DNA of 34,001 nucleotides. Origin: Psychromonas arctica DSM 14288 (GTDB taxonomy: Bacteria; Pseudomonadota; Gammaproteobacteria; Enterobacterales; Psychromonadaceae). The stretch lies in the NCBI RefSeq assembly GCF_000482725.1, contig NZ_KI519487.1:1-34001 (forward strand), in the 5' to 3' direction. The translations under genes were made by a program, and so were the position numbers. Below the pieces are notes generated by a model. The model made no database searches. It saw only the letters and a list, made by a program, of their open reading frames with translations, and was not told the DNA's origin. The stretch's first letter is position 1. The number at the start of each line of letters is the position of its first letter. Of this stretch, positions 25,036-33,354 are shown piece by piece.

Positions 25036-26259
25036 ATGAATAATAAAGTAGTTAAGAAAGGCATTATGGTTTGTGGTCACGGTAGCCGTGATAAAGACGC
25101 TGAAATGGAATTCTCACTGGTTGCTGAAGGGTTAAAAAAACGTTTTCCTGACTTGCCTGTTGAATACGGATTCTTAGAGTATTCTGCGCCTAACATTCAC
25201 ATGGGTTTAAACAGTTTGATCAACCAAGGTGTTGAGCATATTTATGCCGTACCCGGTATGTTATTTGCTGCAACACATGCTAAAAATGATATTCCTTCAG
25301 TATTAACTACTTTTGAAGAAAAAAATGAAGGATTGCAAGTAAGTTACGGTAAAGAGTTAGGTTTACAAGAGCCAATGATCAACGCGTTTCAAGCTCGTAT
25401 TTATGAATCATTAGGGTTAGATGCTGATAATCCACCTGCTGAATTATACGATACGATGTTAGTCGTTGTTGGCCGTGGTACTTCTGATACACAAGCGAAT
25501 GCTGAAGCGGCTAAATTAACACGTATTGTTAGTGAAAATATGGGCTTTGGTTGGGCTGATACAGTTTATTCCGGTGTGACTTACCCTTCAGTTGGAGTAG
25601 GCCTTGAAAAGCTGATTAAACTTGATTACAAGCGTATTGTGGTTGCCCCTTATTTCTTATTTACAGGCCGTTTAATCAAACGTATTTCTGGTTATGTCGA
25701 TAAAATTGCAAAAGAAAACCCAAGCATTGAATTTATTAATACGCCTTACTTACGTGACCATGAAAAGGTAATCGATGCATTTGAAGTCCGTGTTCGTGAC
25801 ATCATGGATAATACGCAATCAAGTGAAGAAGATTTGATGGCAATATTCAAGCGTCGATTAGCCGCTGGTGAAATCGATGTGCATCATCATCATGCTGAAT
25901 ATCAAGATCCAGCAACAGAGCAGGCGCATTCGCACGATCATGACCATTCTCACAGCCATGATCATGCACATTCTCATGATCAGCATTCACACGGTCATTC
26001 TCATGATAGTGAACACTCTCATAATGAGCATTCACATGAGCATTCTCATAGCCATGACCATGACCATGCCCATACGCATGTAGAGCCTCATAGTCACGGT
26101 GTGTATAAACATATTGCTCATCCATTAGGGCCTAGAACCATGATTGGTGAAGGCGTCTGTTGTTGTTTCATGGGACAATTCCCACAATGGTTATTGGATG
26201 AAGAAAAAGATCGCATTGATAATGGCGTTCAAGGTGAAGCGTTAGCACACAAAAAATAG
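25036..26259 (+). CDS. cbiX: CbiX, sirohydrochlorin cobaltochelatase, long form with His-rich tail
   Basis: The protein has 407 residues. CbiX inserts Co2+ into sirohydrochlorin without ATP, the first step of the early-cobalt route. The N-terminal half has both expected catalytic histidines (CGHGSRD, His15; ATHAKNDIP, His81). The second half is a degenerate copy (VGRGTSD lacks the first His). From about residue 282 to 355 runs a His/Ser/Asp-rich segment with many HSHDH-type units. A conserved end (HPLGPRTMIGEGVCCCFMGQFP) has three consecutive cysteines, Cys375-377, which could bind a metal or cluster as in other long CbiX proteins. The repetitive His region may store or deliver cobalt. Confidence 0.93.
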   Translation: MNNKVVKKGIMVCGHGSRDKDAEMEFSLVAEGLKKRFPDLPVEYGFLEYSAPNIHMGLNSLINQGVEHIYAVPGMLFAATHAKNDIPSVLTTFEEKNEGLQVSYGKELGLQEPMINAFQARIYESLGLDADNPPAELYDTMLVVVGRGTSDTQANAEAAKLTRIVSENMGFGWADTVYSGVTYPSVGVGLEKLIKLDYKRIVVAPYFLFTGRLIKRISGYVDKIAKENPSIEFINTPYLRDHEKVIDAFEVRVRDIMDNTQSSEEDLMAIFKRRLAAGEIDVHHHHAEYQDPATEQAHSHDHDHSHSHDHAHSHDQHSHGHSHDSEHSHNEHSHEHSHSHDHDHAHTHVEPHSHGVYKHIAHPLGPRTMIGEGVCCCFMGQFPQWLLDEEKDRIDNGVQGEALAHKK

Positions 26260-26296
26260 TTGTTATTGATAAAGTAACATCTCATTTTTATACTAT

Positions 26297-26331
26297 AAAG
26301 TAACTAATGGCAGGTGAGCATTAGTTACTTT
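26297..26331 (+). terminator. Rho-independent terminator after cbiX
   Basis: A perfect 13-bp stem (AAAGTAACTAATG, 26297-26309, with 26319-26331) has a 9-base loop and is followed by TTATTTTTG. It lies 38 bases after the cbiX stop and probably ends the main cobalamin transcript, which leaves cobC-cbiB-cobD to a promoter of their own or to read-through. Confidence 0.75.
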
Positions 26332-26413
26332 TTATTTTTGATTACTATCAACGGGAATCAAATTTGATTAACACTGTCCTATTAAACCTTCTGATTAAAA
26401 TAAGAGCTGACAT

Positions 26414-27052
26414 TTGAATAACAAAACTACTTTTTATCTTGCCCGCCATGGGCAGACTGAATGGAATGTTGAACACCGAATTCAAGGGCAGCTCGATAGT
26501 TTCCTTACGTCAGAAGGGAAACAACAAGCTTCACAACTCGCAGCTCAGTGCCGCGAGTTAAATATTACTCAAGTGTTAACGTCTTCATTAGGGCGTGCCG
26601 TTCAAACTGCTAACATTTGTGCAGAACAGTTAAATATAACCGTTAAGCCTGTACCAGGTTTTGAAGAGCGTCATTTTGGTATTTGGCAAGGTAAGCTAGT
26701 TAGCGAAGTAAATGGTGATCTTAATTATAATGAAATTACCTCACACATTACTGACTGTAAACCTGAACAAGGTGAAAGTGCAAAAGAGCTATTAGCGCGT
26801 TTTACAAAAGCATTAACTAATCAGTTGCAAACGGCGAATAATGAAACCTTTTTAATTGTCAGTCACGGCGATATTTTACGATCTTTTATGGCGCAATTTA
26901 GTCAACCGTTATTATCGGAAGTATCTTTGTCTGAAGCATCATTATCTAAAGAATCATCAAAAAAAGCATTAAGTACCGGTTATGACTATAAAAATGCGCA
27001 ATTAATTACCATGACTTATGATCAAGAAACAGGAACGTTCTCAAAACTATGA
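26414..27052 (+). CDS. cobC: Alpha-ribazole phosphatase CobC (histidine phosphatase family)
   Basis: The protein has 212 residues. It is a phosphoglycerate-mutase-like phosphatase with the phospho-acceptor motif LARHGQTEWN (His12), SSLGRAVQTA, FEERHFGIWQG and the second His in VSHGD. Within a cobalamin locus it should dephosphorylate alpha-ribazole phosphate or cobalamin 5'-phosphate. The start is TTG 26414, since the conserved beta strand begins right there and no ATG fits. A Ser/Leu/Glu-rich insertion lies near 178-192. The stop overlaps the cbiB start. Confidence 0.85.
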   Translation: MNNKTTFYLARHGQTEWNVEHRIQGQLDSFLTSEGKQQASQLAAQCRELNITQVLTSSLGRAVQTANICAEQLNITVKPVPGFEERHFGIWQGKLVSEVNGDLNYNEITSHITDCKPEQGESAKELLARFTKALTNQLQTANNETFLIVSHGDILRSFMAQFSQPLLSEVSLSEASLSKESSKKALSTGYDYKNAQLITMTYDQETGTFSKL

Positions 27053-27978
27053 TACTGCTGTTTACCTTGATAACTGCGCTGGTGGTTGACCACTTCATTG
27101 GCGAGCCTAGGCGTTTCCATCCTTTAATTATATTTGGCAACTTCGCTAATAAATTAGAAAAAAAATTCAATAAAGGTAACCATCAACAACAATTTATTGG
27201 TGGCCTCGTTACTTGGTGTTTATTAGTACTGCCATTGCCATTGTTATATGTTTTACTGCTTTGGTTACTGCCTGTTTATCTGATTCTGTTAGTTAATATT
27301 TATATTGTTTACTGGGCTGTTGCATTAAATAGTTTGAATTTACATGGCATGCAAATTTATAACCCGTTAATCAATGACGATTTAGCGCAAGCACAGCATT
27401 ATTGCTCTTATATCGTGAGCCGTGATACTAGCGAATTGGATGCTCAAGCAATCAGCCGAGCAACCACCGAATCTATGCTTGAAAATGGCCATGATGGTGT
27501 CACTGCAACGCTTATCTATTTTGTTATTGGCGGAGCGCCGCTAGTGATCATACATCGCTTGAGTAACACCTTAGATGCAATGTGGGGTTATCGAACTGAG
27601 CAGTTTAACTATTTTGGTAAGTTTAGTGCCAGAATGGATGACTTATTAGGTTTTGTAAGTGGAAAAATCACTGCGTTATTATTTACCGTCATTGGTTTGT
27701 TTAATGGTACTGCCAAGCAAGCGCTTGTTAATGCGTATTCACAAAGCCAATCTTATAAAAGCCATAATGGTGGTTGGGTAATGGCCTCTGGCGCAACGGT
27801 GCTAAATGTTTGTTTAGGTGGCAGTGCAGTTTATTTTGGTAAAACAGTTAACTCACCATTATTAGGTCAAGGTGAAGTTGTTCAAAGTAAGCATATTAAA
27901 GCTAGCCTAACCTTAGTAAAACAAGCGGTCGTTGTTTGGTTAGTAGTTGTTTTTGTTTATCAATGGTTTCTACTGTAA
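27049..27978 (+). CDS. cbiB: Adenosylcobinamide-phosphate synthase CbiB
   Basis: An integral membrane protein of 309 residues. It attaches aminopropanol phosphate to adenosylcobyric acid. Typical features are DHFIGEPRRFHPL (near 14), several transmembrane segments around 55-100, IVSRDTSELD, ESMLENGHDGVTATLIYF, NTLDAMWGYR and NGGWVMASGA. The usual ENTVDG and SPNAGWPEA motifs are slightly altered here. ATG 27049 overlaps the cobC stop. Its product needs the CobD-made aminopropanol phosphate, and cobD follows. Confidence 0.93.
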   Translation: MILLFTLITALVVDHFIGEPRRFHPLIIFGNFANKLEKKFNKGNHQQQFIGGLVTWCLLVLPLPLLYVLLLWLLPVYLILLVNIYIVYWAVALNSLNLHGMQIYNPLINDDLAQAQHYCSYIVSRDTSELDAQAISRATTESMLENGHDGVTATLIYFVIGGAPLVIIHRLSNTLDAMWGYRTEQFNYFGKFSARMDDLLGFVSGKITALLFTVIGLFNGTAKQALVNAYSQSQSYKSHNGGWVMASGATVLNVCLGGSAVYFGKTVNSPLLGQGEVVQSKHIKASLTLVKQAVVVWLVVVFVYQWFLL

Positions 27979-28066
27979 TCGTTACTAATGATCTACCAAC
28001 TGTATAAGCTGTCAACGAGTGGCTTTAGTTAGTCTTTTCAGTATTTAACTCTTTTTAGTATTAAGT

Positions 28067-28170
28067 TTAGTTATTTCTAGTAGTTATTTTCGCTAGTTAT
28101 TTACCTTAGTTATTTACCTTAGTTATCCGCCTTAGCTATTTACCTTCGTTATTCACCTCAGTTATCCTAG
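28067..28170. repeat. Degenerate 13-nt tandem repeat, eight units
   Basis: Eight consecutive 13-base units (consensus TTAGTTATTTACC) run in strict register, starting at 28067, 28080, 28093, 28106, 28119, 28132, 28145 and 28158. They fill much of the 303-base gap between cbiB and cobD. Further loose TTAG and TTTA motifs occur from 28020. I see no gene in the gap. There are no spacers, so it is not CRISPR. Confidence 0.8.
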
Positions 28171-28281
28171 CCACTTATTATGATTAGTACTTTTAACCAA
28201 TCATTTTAGCTGTTTATGTTTGTTACAATTGGTGAGTCTATCTACTCATCTATCGCTATTTTTAAAAGGTCAATTCGTATC

Positions 28282-29352
28282 ATGGCAACTCTACATGGCG
28301 GACAACTTAGCCGCGTCGCAAAGCAGTATCAAATCCCAGAGCAAGAGTGGTTAGATCTGTCTACGGGCATTGCTCCATTTAGTTACCCGATTCCCAAAAT
28401 TCCAACTCATATATGGCAAAATTTACCCACTATTACCGATAGTTTAGTGAATGCGGCGAAAGCCTATTATAAAGCACCGTATTGCTGGCCGTTAGCCGGC
28501 AGTCAGCAGTTGATTGAAAAGCTACCAGAGCTGTGGAATTGCAAAGTGGCTGAACTCAATAATATTCCACTCAAAGAGAAACATGCCTATTTACCTAAAG
28601 TAGGTTATAAAGAGCACCAACAAGCTTGGTCTAAAGCAGGTTATCGATTACATTTTTATCAACAGTCATTACCCTGTGATATACAACAAAATAGTGTGGT
28701 AGTGGTGATCAATCCAAATAATCCACTAACCGATGCTTTTACTATTGAACAATTAAAACAATGCCAGGAACTATGTGCCCAGCAGCAAGCTTTATTAGTC
28801 ATTGATGAAGCATTTGCAGATATTTTTGAGCCTGAATTTAGTTTTATTTATCACCTTACTGATTTAAATGATATAACCTATCAAGAACACCGCTTAGATC
28901 AAATTAGTGAAAATGTGATTGTATTACGCTCCGTAGGAAAATTTTTTGGACTTGCCGGTTTACGCATTGGTTTTGTTTGTAGTAGCCAAGAGTGGTGTCA
29001 AACGGTACAAGAAAATATTGGACCTTGGTCAATTAATGGTCCTGCATTATTTATTACAGAGCAGGTATTAAAAGATAAAACGTGGCAAGTTACTCAAAAA
29101 ATGCGATTACAACAACAAAGCAAAGTAATGCGATCTATACTCGAAATTCATTTTGTAGGTGCACGTATTGAAGCCAATGCATTGTTTATTACTGTTTTTC
29201 TGAATCAAGCCGCAGATGTCTATCATCAGCTTTGCGAACAAGGTATTTATGTCAGATTAACCGATGAAAATGATTCGTTACGTTTTGGTATTGCTAATGA
29301 AACCCAATTAAAAAAATTGCAGTTGGCATTAATAAAGGTCATTAGTTATTAG
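28282..29352 (+). CDS. cobD: L-threonine-O-3-phosphate decarboxylase CobD
   Basis: A PLP-dependent fold-type I enzyme of 356 residues. It decarboxylates threonine phosphate to aminopropanol phosphate for CbiB. Features are LHGGQLSRVA at the start, DLSTGIAPFSYP, INPNNPLTDAF, VIDEAFADI and the PLP lysine in SVGKFFGLAGLRIGF (Lys220). I start at ATG 28282 (MATLHGG) with AAAAGGT upstream, because family members begin near this HGG motif; an in-frame ATG at 28216 would add 22 unconserved residues. It is preceded by the 13-nt repeat array, so its transcription source is unclear. Confidence 0.92.
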   Translation: MATLHGGQLSRVAKQYQIPEQEWLDLSTGIAPFSYPIPKIPTHIWQNLPTITDSLVNAAKAYYKAPYCWPLAGSQQLIEKLPELWNCKVAELNNIPLKEKHAYLPKVGYKEHQQAWSKAGYRLHFYQQSLPCDIQQNSVVVVINPNNPLTDAFTIEQLKQCQELCAQQQALLVIDEAFADIFEPEFSFIYHLTDLNDITYQEHRLDQISENVIVLRSVGKFFGLAGLRIGFVCSSQEWCQTVQENIGPWSINGPALFITEQVLKDKTWQVTQKMRLQQQSKVMRSILEIHFVGARIEANALFITVFLNQAADVYHQLCEQGIYVRLTDENDSLRFGIANETQLKKLQLALIKVISY

Positions 29353-29412
29353 CCTTACTTTACATTCAGTATTTAGTCTGTAAATGTTGTAAGCTATTTG
29401 TTTTATTTTTTT

Positions 29413-29434
29413 ACCTGTAAATACAGGTTCAGTT
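29413..29434 (+). terminator. Weak hairpin after cobD
   Basis: ACCTGT-AAAT-ACAGGT (29413-29428) is followed by TCAGTTTT. The stem is short and lies only 25 bases before the next start codon. It could end the cobD transcript or be a small operator. Confidence 0.3.
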
Positions 29435-29453
29435 TTAACGTTAAGGGGGGAAA

Positions 29454-31481
29454 GTGGCGTTTTTTGAAAACTTACTCGATAGATACGAAAAAAACGGCGC
29501 AATTTTAACGTTACAATTAGACGGGACTATTCTCGAGGTTAATCAGTGCTATTTAAAAATGGTCAATACAACTACTGATGATGCCGTTGGTAAAAATATT
29601 AAAGAGTTTGATCTGCATTTAGCTGAACAGGGTATTTCAACACTACATAATACAACCTATGGGCATTACCATTCTCGGTTGCTTACAATGAATGCCGAAA
29701 CCACTCCCGTTGAAGTCGTATTTTTCCGCCGCTATGATCAAACCGATGTGATCACTTTATTTATTAAAAACTTATCTTATTTAGATGAAGCAAAGCATGC
29801 ATTATCTTTTTTATCGAAAATGTATCGAGAATATAAAGAAGCGGTATTAGTGACAGATGCATCGGGTTATATTTTATGTGCTAATGATAGCTTTAGTGAA
29901 ATTACAGGTTACTCCAGCCAAGAGGTGTTGGGTAAGACTCCTTCAATATTAAAATCCGGCAAACAGGACAAACATTTTTATCGCAAATTTTGGCAAGAAC
30001 TAATAAGTACAGGTAATTGGCATGGTGAGATTTGGAATAAACGTAAAAATGGTGAAATATTCCCAGAGTGGTTAAATGTCTCATGTTTAAAAGACGACAA
30101 TGACATTATTACGCATTATATTTGTCAATTTAACGATATCACTACATTAAAAAAATCAATAGAAGAAAAGAAATTTCATACTTATTATGATTCATTGACG
30201 TGTTTACCTAACCGCAGATTATTATTTGAAAAACTGGCCGAATTACAAAAATCTAACGCAGTTAAACCTGCTTATTTTGCTGTTTTATGTTGTGATTTAG
30301 ACCGTTTTAAAATGATTAACGACACATATGGCCATCATGTGGGTGATGAGCTATTAAAGTGTATTGCTAATCGTTTTGAAAGACGATTAAGAGATAATGA
30401 CATACTGGCAAGAAGTGGTGATGATGAGTTTGTTGTTGTTATTCAAGGTGAAGAGTCACTTAAAAATATAGATAAAATAACGGCTAAACTATTAACTATC
30501 TTTGACCGTCCTTTTCTTACTGGATATGGACAATTTAAAATGTCGATTAGTATTGGCATTAGTCAGTTCCCTGTCAATTCAACCGATTTACGTGAGCTTA
30601 TCTCCTTTGCCGATGTAGCGATGCAAAAAGTGAAGCGGTTAGGTGGTAATCAATATGCTATTTTTGACTCATCAGAGAAACAGTTAGTTCGACAACAACA
30701 CTTGTTAGAGCAAGATATAAAAGTAGCGCTGTCTAGGCAAGAATTTGAAGTGTGGTATCAGCCTCAAATTAACTCCATTACCGACCAGGTTTACGGTGTC
30801 GAGTGTTTATTAAGATGGAAGCATTACGATCACGGCATTATTTCACCTGAGATCTTCATTCCGATACTTGAATCCAATGGCATGATCAAAGAAGTCGGTG
30901 ACTTTGTCATTGAAATGGCCTGCATACAGGTAAAAAAATGGCAAAGTAAACAAAAGTTTAACGGCATTGTCGCGATCAATGTTTCCTTACGACAATTAGA
31001 CAACGAAAGCTTTGTGTCCACCATTGAGGATATACTTAATAAGTATCAGGTAGAAGGTAGCTCAATAGAACTTGAAGTCACGGAATCTTTGTTCTCTGAA
31101 AATAATAAATACTTGATCCCAACGTTAAATAAACTAAGGGCCTTAGGGATAAAACTATCGATAGATGACTTTGGTACCGGATATTCTTCACTACAACGTT
31201 TGAAAACATTACCCGTTGATAATGTGAAAATAGATAAATGCTTTATCGATAATATTGTTGATTCAGAAAAAGACTTATCCATTATCAATGCCTTGATCTT
31301 ATTATCAAAAACCTTCAAATTTGGATTGGTTGCAGAAGGTATTGAAAACAAGCAGCAAGCAGATTGTTTGAACCGATTAGGTTGCTTCAATCATCAAGGT
31401 TTTTTATACAGTAAACCTCTCAGAATTAACGATTTTGAAACATTACTTGATAATCACAAGGTTAATCATTTACACCTCTAA
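29454..31481 (+). CDS. PAS-PAS-GGDEF-EAL cyclic-di-GMP signalling protein
   Basis: The protein has 675 residues with no transmembrane segment. Two PAS sensors (about 5-110 and 125-235, the second with VTDASGYILCANDSF and a PAC-type IWNKRKNGEIFPEW end) precede a GGDEF domain (about 245-400) and an EAL domain (about 420-670). The GGDEF motif reads GDDEF (322-326), so the second glycine is lost and cyclase activity is doubtful. The inhibitory site RDND (313-316) is kept. EAL catalytic positions are present: ECLLR (450), AINVS, EVTES, DDFGTGYSS (571), VKID, AEGIE and HQGF. It is probably a phosphodiesterase. The start is GTG 29454 after AAGGGGGG. There is no evident functional tie to cobalamin. 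Confidence 0.9.
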   Translation: MAFFENLLDRYEKNGAILTLQLDGTILEVNQCYLKMVNTTTDDAVGKNIKEFDLHLAEQGISTLHNTTYGHYHSRLLTMNAETTPVEVVFFRRYDQTDVITLFIKNLSYLDEAKHALSFLSKMYREYKEAVLVTDASGYILCANDSFSEITGYSSQEVLGKTPSILKSGKQDKHFYRKFWQELISTGNWHGEIWNKRKNGEIFPEWLNVSCLKDDNDIITHYICQFNDITTLKKSIEEKKFHTYYDSLTCLPNRRLLFEKLAELQKSNAVKPAYFAVLCCDLDRFKMINDTYGHHVGDELLKCIANRFERRLRDNDILARSGDDEFVVVIQGEESLKNIDKITAKLLTIFDRPFLTGYGQFKMSISIGISQFPVNSTDLRELISFADVAMQKVKRLGGNQYAIFDSSEKQLVRQQHLLEQDIKVALSRQEFEVWYQPQINSITDQVYGVECLLRWKHYDHGIISPEIFIPILESNGMIKEVGDFVIEMACIQVKKWQSKQKFNGIVAINVSLRQLDNESFVSTIEDILNKYQVEGSSIELEVTESLFSENNKYLIPTLNKLRALGIKLSIDDFGTGYSSLQRLKTLPVDNVKIDKCFIDNIVDSEKDLSIINALILLSKTFKFGLVAEGIENKQQADCLNRLGCFNHQGFLYSKPLRINDFETLLDNHKVNHLHL

Positions 31482-31653
31482 GTTAAAAAGGCAGTATTAA
31501 ATTCGTACCGTTTTATAGAATTTAAGTTCGCTAGTCATTTTTAATACTTTAGTCTCTTTGCTAATTTCTTGGCAACCATCATTTGCTAGAAGTTTTATGC
31601 AAAGAAAACCTCTAAGTCTATCCCTCTAAACCTATAATTGAAGAGAAATTACT

Positions 31654-32103
31654 ATGAAAAAAATTATTATATTTGCATTGTTCTCATTTTTTGTTTCAGG
31701 CTACGCGCAAGCTTCAGAAGGTTTAATTTCAGTTGAGAGTAAGCATTCAGCAAAACAGACCGCAGATAAATTTGCATCAATCGTAGAAAAAAAAGGACTA
31801 ACTCTTTTTGCTAGAATTGATCATCAAAAAAATGCTGCAGGGGTTGATTTAACAATAAGATCAACGGAAGTGATCATCTTTGGTAACCCAAAGGTTGGGA
31901 CGCCAATTATGCAATGTTCACAACTAGCTGCCATTGACCTTCCTCAAAAAGTATTAATCTGGACCGATGCGGATAATAAAGTTTGGCTTACCTACAACGA
32001 TCCAGAATATATGAAACAGCGCCATGACTTAAAAGGGTGTGACAAAGTACTAATGAAGGTCTCCACGGTACTAAGTGGCTTAACGCAAGCAGCTGCAAAA
32101 TAA
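31654..32103 (+). CDS. Secreted DUF302 protein
   Basis: The protein has 149 residues with a Sec signal peptide of 20 residues (ends GYAQA) and one DUF302 domain. Family landmarks are ADKFASIVEKKGLTLFARIDH, EVIIFGNPKVGTPIMQ, IDLPQKVLIWTDADNKVWLTYNDPEY and a final Cys in KGCDKV. The biochemical role of DUF302 is unknown; some members are linked to metal or sulfur stress. It has its own upstream region of 172 bases and no obvious operon partner. Confidence 0.85.
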   Translation: MKKIIIFALFSFFVSGYAQASEGLISVESKHSAKQTADKFASIVEKKGLTLFARIDHQKNAAGVDLTIRSTEVIIFGNPKVGTPIMQCSQLAAIDLPQKVLIWTDADNKVWLTYNDPEYMKQRHDLKGCDKVLMKVSTVLSGLTQAAAK

Positions 32104-32329
32104 CTAACCATTTTTGGTTGCATATAACTGCTAACATAATCAATTGTTTAGCTCAGTCTTTGCGCTTTTTTTTGGGTAGTTAGCACTCCGTTTTAATGGA
32201 GTGCTGAAAAGCCATATAGATTGAAACCCTATAACCAGTGAATTTGTTGTAGGGTTCACGCTTTCAGTAACATCATGGCTTATTAAAGTAACCTGTTATT
32301 TGTAAAGAGAGTGGTTATAAAAAATCTGT
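32104..32329. other. Intergenic region with hairpins
   Basis: No gene is seen. A stem AGCACTCC/GGAGTGCT (32182-32189 with 32198-32205) and a T-run (32166-32173) lie after the DUF302 gene and may terminate it. AACCCT/AGGGTT (32225-32230 with 32251-32256) is a further weak stem. Confidence 0.4.
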
Positions 32330-32480
32330 TTATATACCGATGACTTATAAACCGATTTCTGATGAAAAAAACTTATAAACCAATACCTATTAAGCCAATA
32401 CCTACAAACAAGACCTATAAGATAATTCCTATAAACCTGTGCCTATAAGCATGACCTATAAAACAAGACTTAAAACTTAA
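32330..32480. repeat. Degenerate 13-15-nt tandem repeat before the PheC-like gene
   Basis: About ten units resembling CCTATAAACCAATA run up to the ribosome binding site. The clearest start at 32344, 32372, 32386, 32401, 32414, 32428, 32442 and 32455. Unit length varies between 13 and 15 bases. Any promoter of the following gene must lie in or before this array. Confidence 0.7.
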
Positions 32481-32488
32481 GGATATTT

Positions 32489-33250
32489 ATGAAACTCTCT
32501 TCCATTGCTTTGCTTTCAATCGCTGCTATTAGCTTTAATGCTCAAGCTGACTTACTGGGTGATATTCAAGAAAAAGGAGTATTAACCATAGGTACAACGG
32601 GCGACTATAAACCTTTTACTTACTACGATAATACACAGTATTCAGGTTACGATATTGATGTTGCAAAACATTTTGCAGAGCAGTTGGGTGTTGAAGTACG
32701 TTTTGTACAAACGACGTGGAAAAATCTAGTCGGAGATCTTAAACAAGGTAAATATGATATCGCAATGGGTGGAATTACCCGTCGGTTGTCACGTCAATTA
32801 GCAGCAGAACAATCCCAGGGCTATTTGACCTTTGGTAAAGTATTTTTAGTTGCCAATGGCAAGCAAGACCAATATGACACATTAAAAGAAGTGAATGTAC
32901 CGAGTGTTAAAGTAGGTGTGAATATTGGCGGAACTAATGAAAAATTTGCAGCGCAATTTCTGACTAAAGCCACCATTGTGAAATATGAAAACAACCTAGA
33001 TGTACCAAAAGCAGTATCCGCTGGCACGGTTGATGTGATGGTAACTGAGACCCCAGAAGCCTTATTTTATCAAGCAACAGATAAAACCTTACAAGCAGTG
33101 AGAGAAGAAAACCCATTCACAAAAAGCCAGTTTGGTTACCTGATGCCAGTAGGAGAACAACGCCTATTAAACACAGTTAACTTCATAATGGATGAAATGA
33201 AACTAAAAGGCGTAGATAAAGCGCTAATGAAGAAAAACTCATTATTATAA
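32489..33250 (+). CDS. PheC-like periplasmic cyclohexadienyl dehydratase or solute-binding protein
   Basis: The protein has 253 residues with a Sec signal peptide of 20 residues (ends NAQA) and a type II periplasmic binding fold. GTTGDYKPFTYY, YSGYDIDVAKHFAEQLGV, DIAMGGITRRLSRQ, VNIGGTNEKFAAQF and DVMVTETPEALF resemble PheC cyclohexadienyl dehydratases (prephenate/arogenate to phenylpyruvate/phenylalanine) more than amino-acid ABC binding proteins. No permease or ATPase gene is adjacent, which also favours an enzyme or an orphan receptor. AAGGATA precedes ATG 32489. Which of the two activities it has cannot be settled by eye. Confidence 0.7.
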   Translation: MKLSSIALLSIAAISFNAQADLLGDIQEKGVLTIGTTGDYKPFTYYDNTQYSGYDIDVAKHFAEQLGVEVRFVQTTWKNLVGDLKQGKYDIAMGGITRRLSRQLAAEQSQGYLTFGKVFLVANGKQDQYDTLKEVNVPSVKVGVNIGGTNEKFAAQFLTKATIVKYENNLDVPKAVSAGTVDVMVTETPEALFYQATDKTLQAVREENPFTKSQFGYLMPVGEQRLLNTVNFIMDEMKLKGVDKALMKKNSLL

Positions 33251-33304
33251 TTAAAACCAAATACCGATAATTGGAGTGAAAATACTCTCTCATTAGCCCC
33301 TTTA

Positions 33305-33334
33305 ACGCCTTCCTCTTTTATAAGAGAAAGGCGT
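33305..33334. repeat. Hairpin module: tail of a first, mostly lost repeat copy
   Basis: A 12-of-13-pair stem (33305-33317 with 33322-33334, loop TTAT) is followed by a CG-rich stretch ending GGCGAAATA (33346-33354). The same order (CTCTT/AAGAG hairpin, then GGCGAAATA) recurs 363 bases later at the end of the next copy. It may also terminate the PheC-like transcript. Confidence 0.6.
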
Positions 33335-33354
33335 GTCCCCGCAACGGCGAAATA

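Noticed and set aside
25847-26125. Antisense frame rich in His, Tyr and Glu within cbiX
   Set aside because: It mirrors the repetitive His codons of cbiX and has no independent support.
28067-28170. CRISPR-like array
   Set aside because: The units are 13 bases, contiguous, degenerate and without spacers; no cas genes are present.
28216-28281. ATG 28216 as start of cobD
   Set aside because: The added 22 residues are not family-like, and the conserved N-terminus begins at MATLHGG with its own AAAAGGT site.
33336-33354. CCCCGCAACGG, resembling the L5 box of a cobalamin riboswitch
   Set aside because: The other aptamer parts (GGGAA stem, GCCCGGATACC) are absent, no gene follows, and the segment aligns with the CGCCGAAAGGGCG module at the end of the repeat element.
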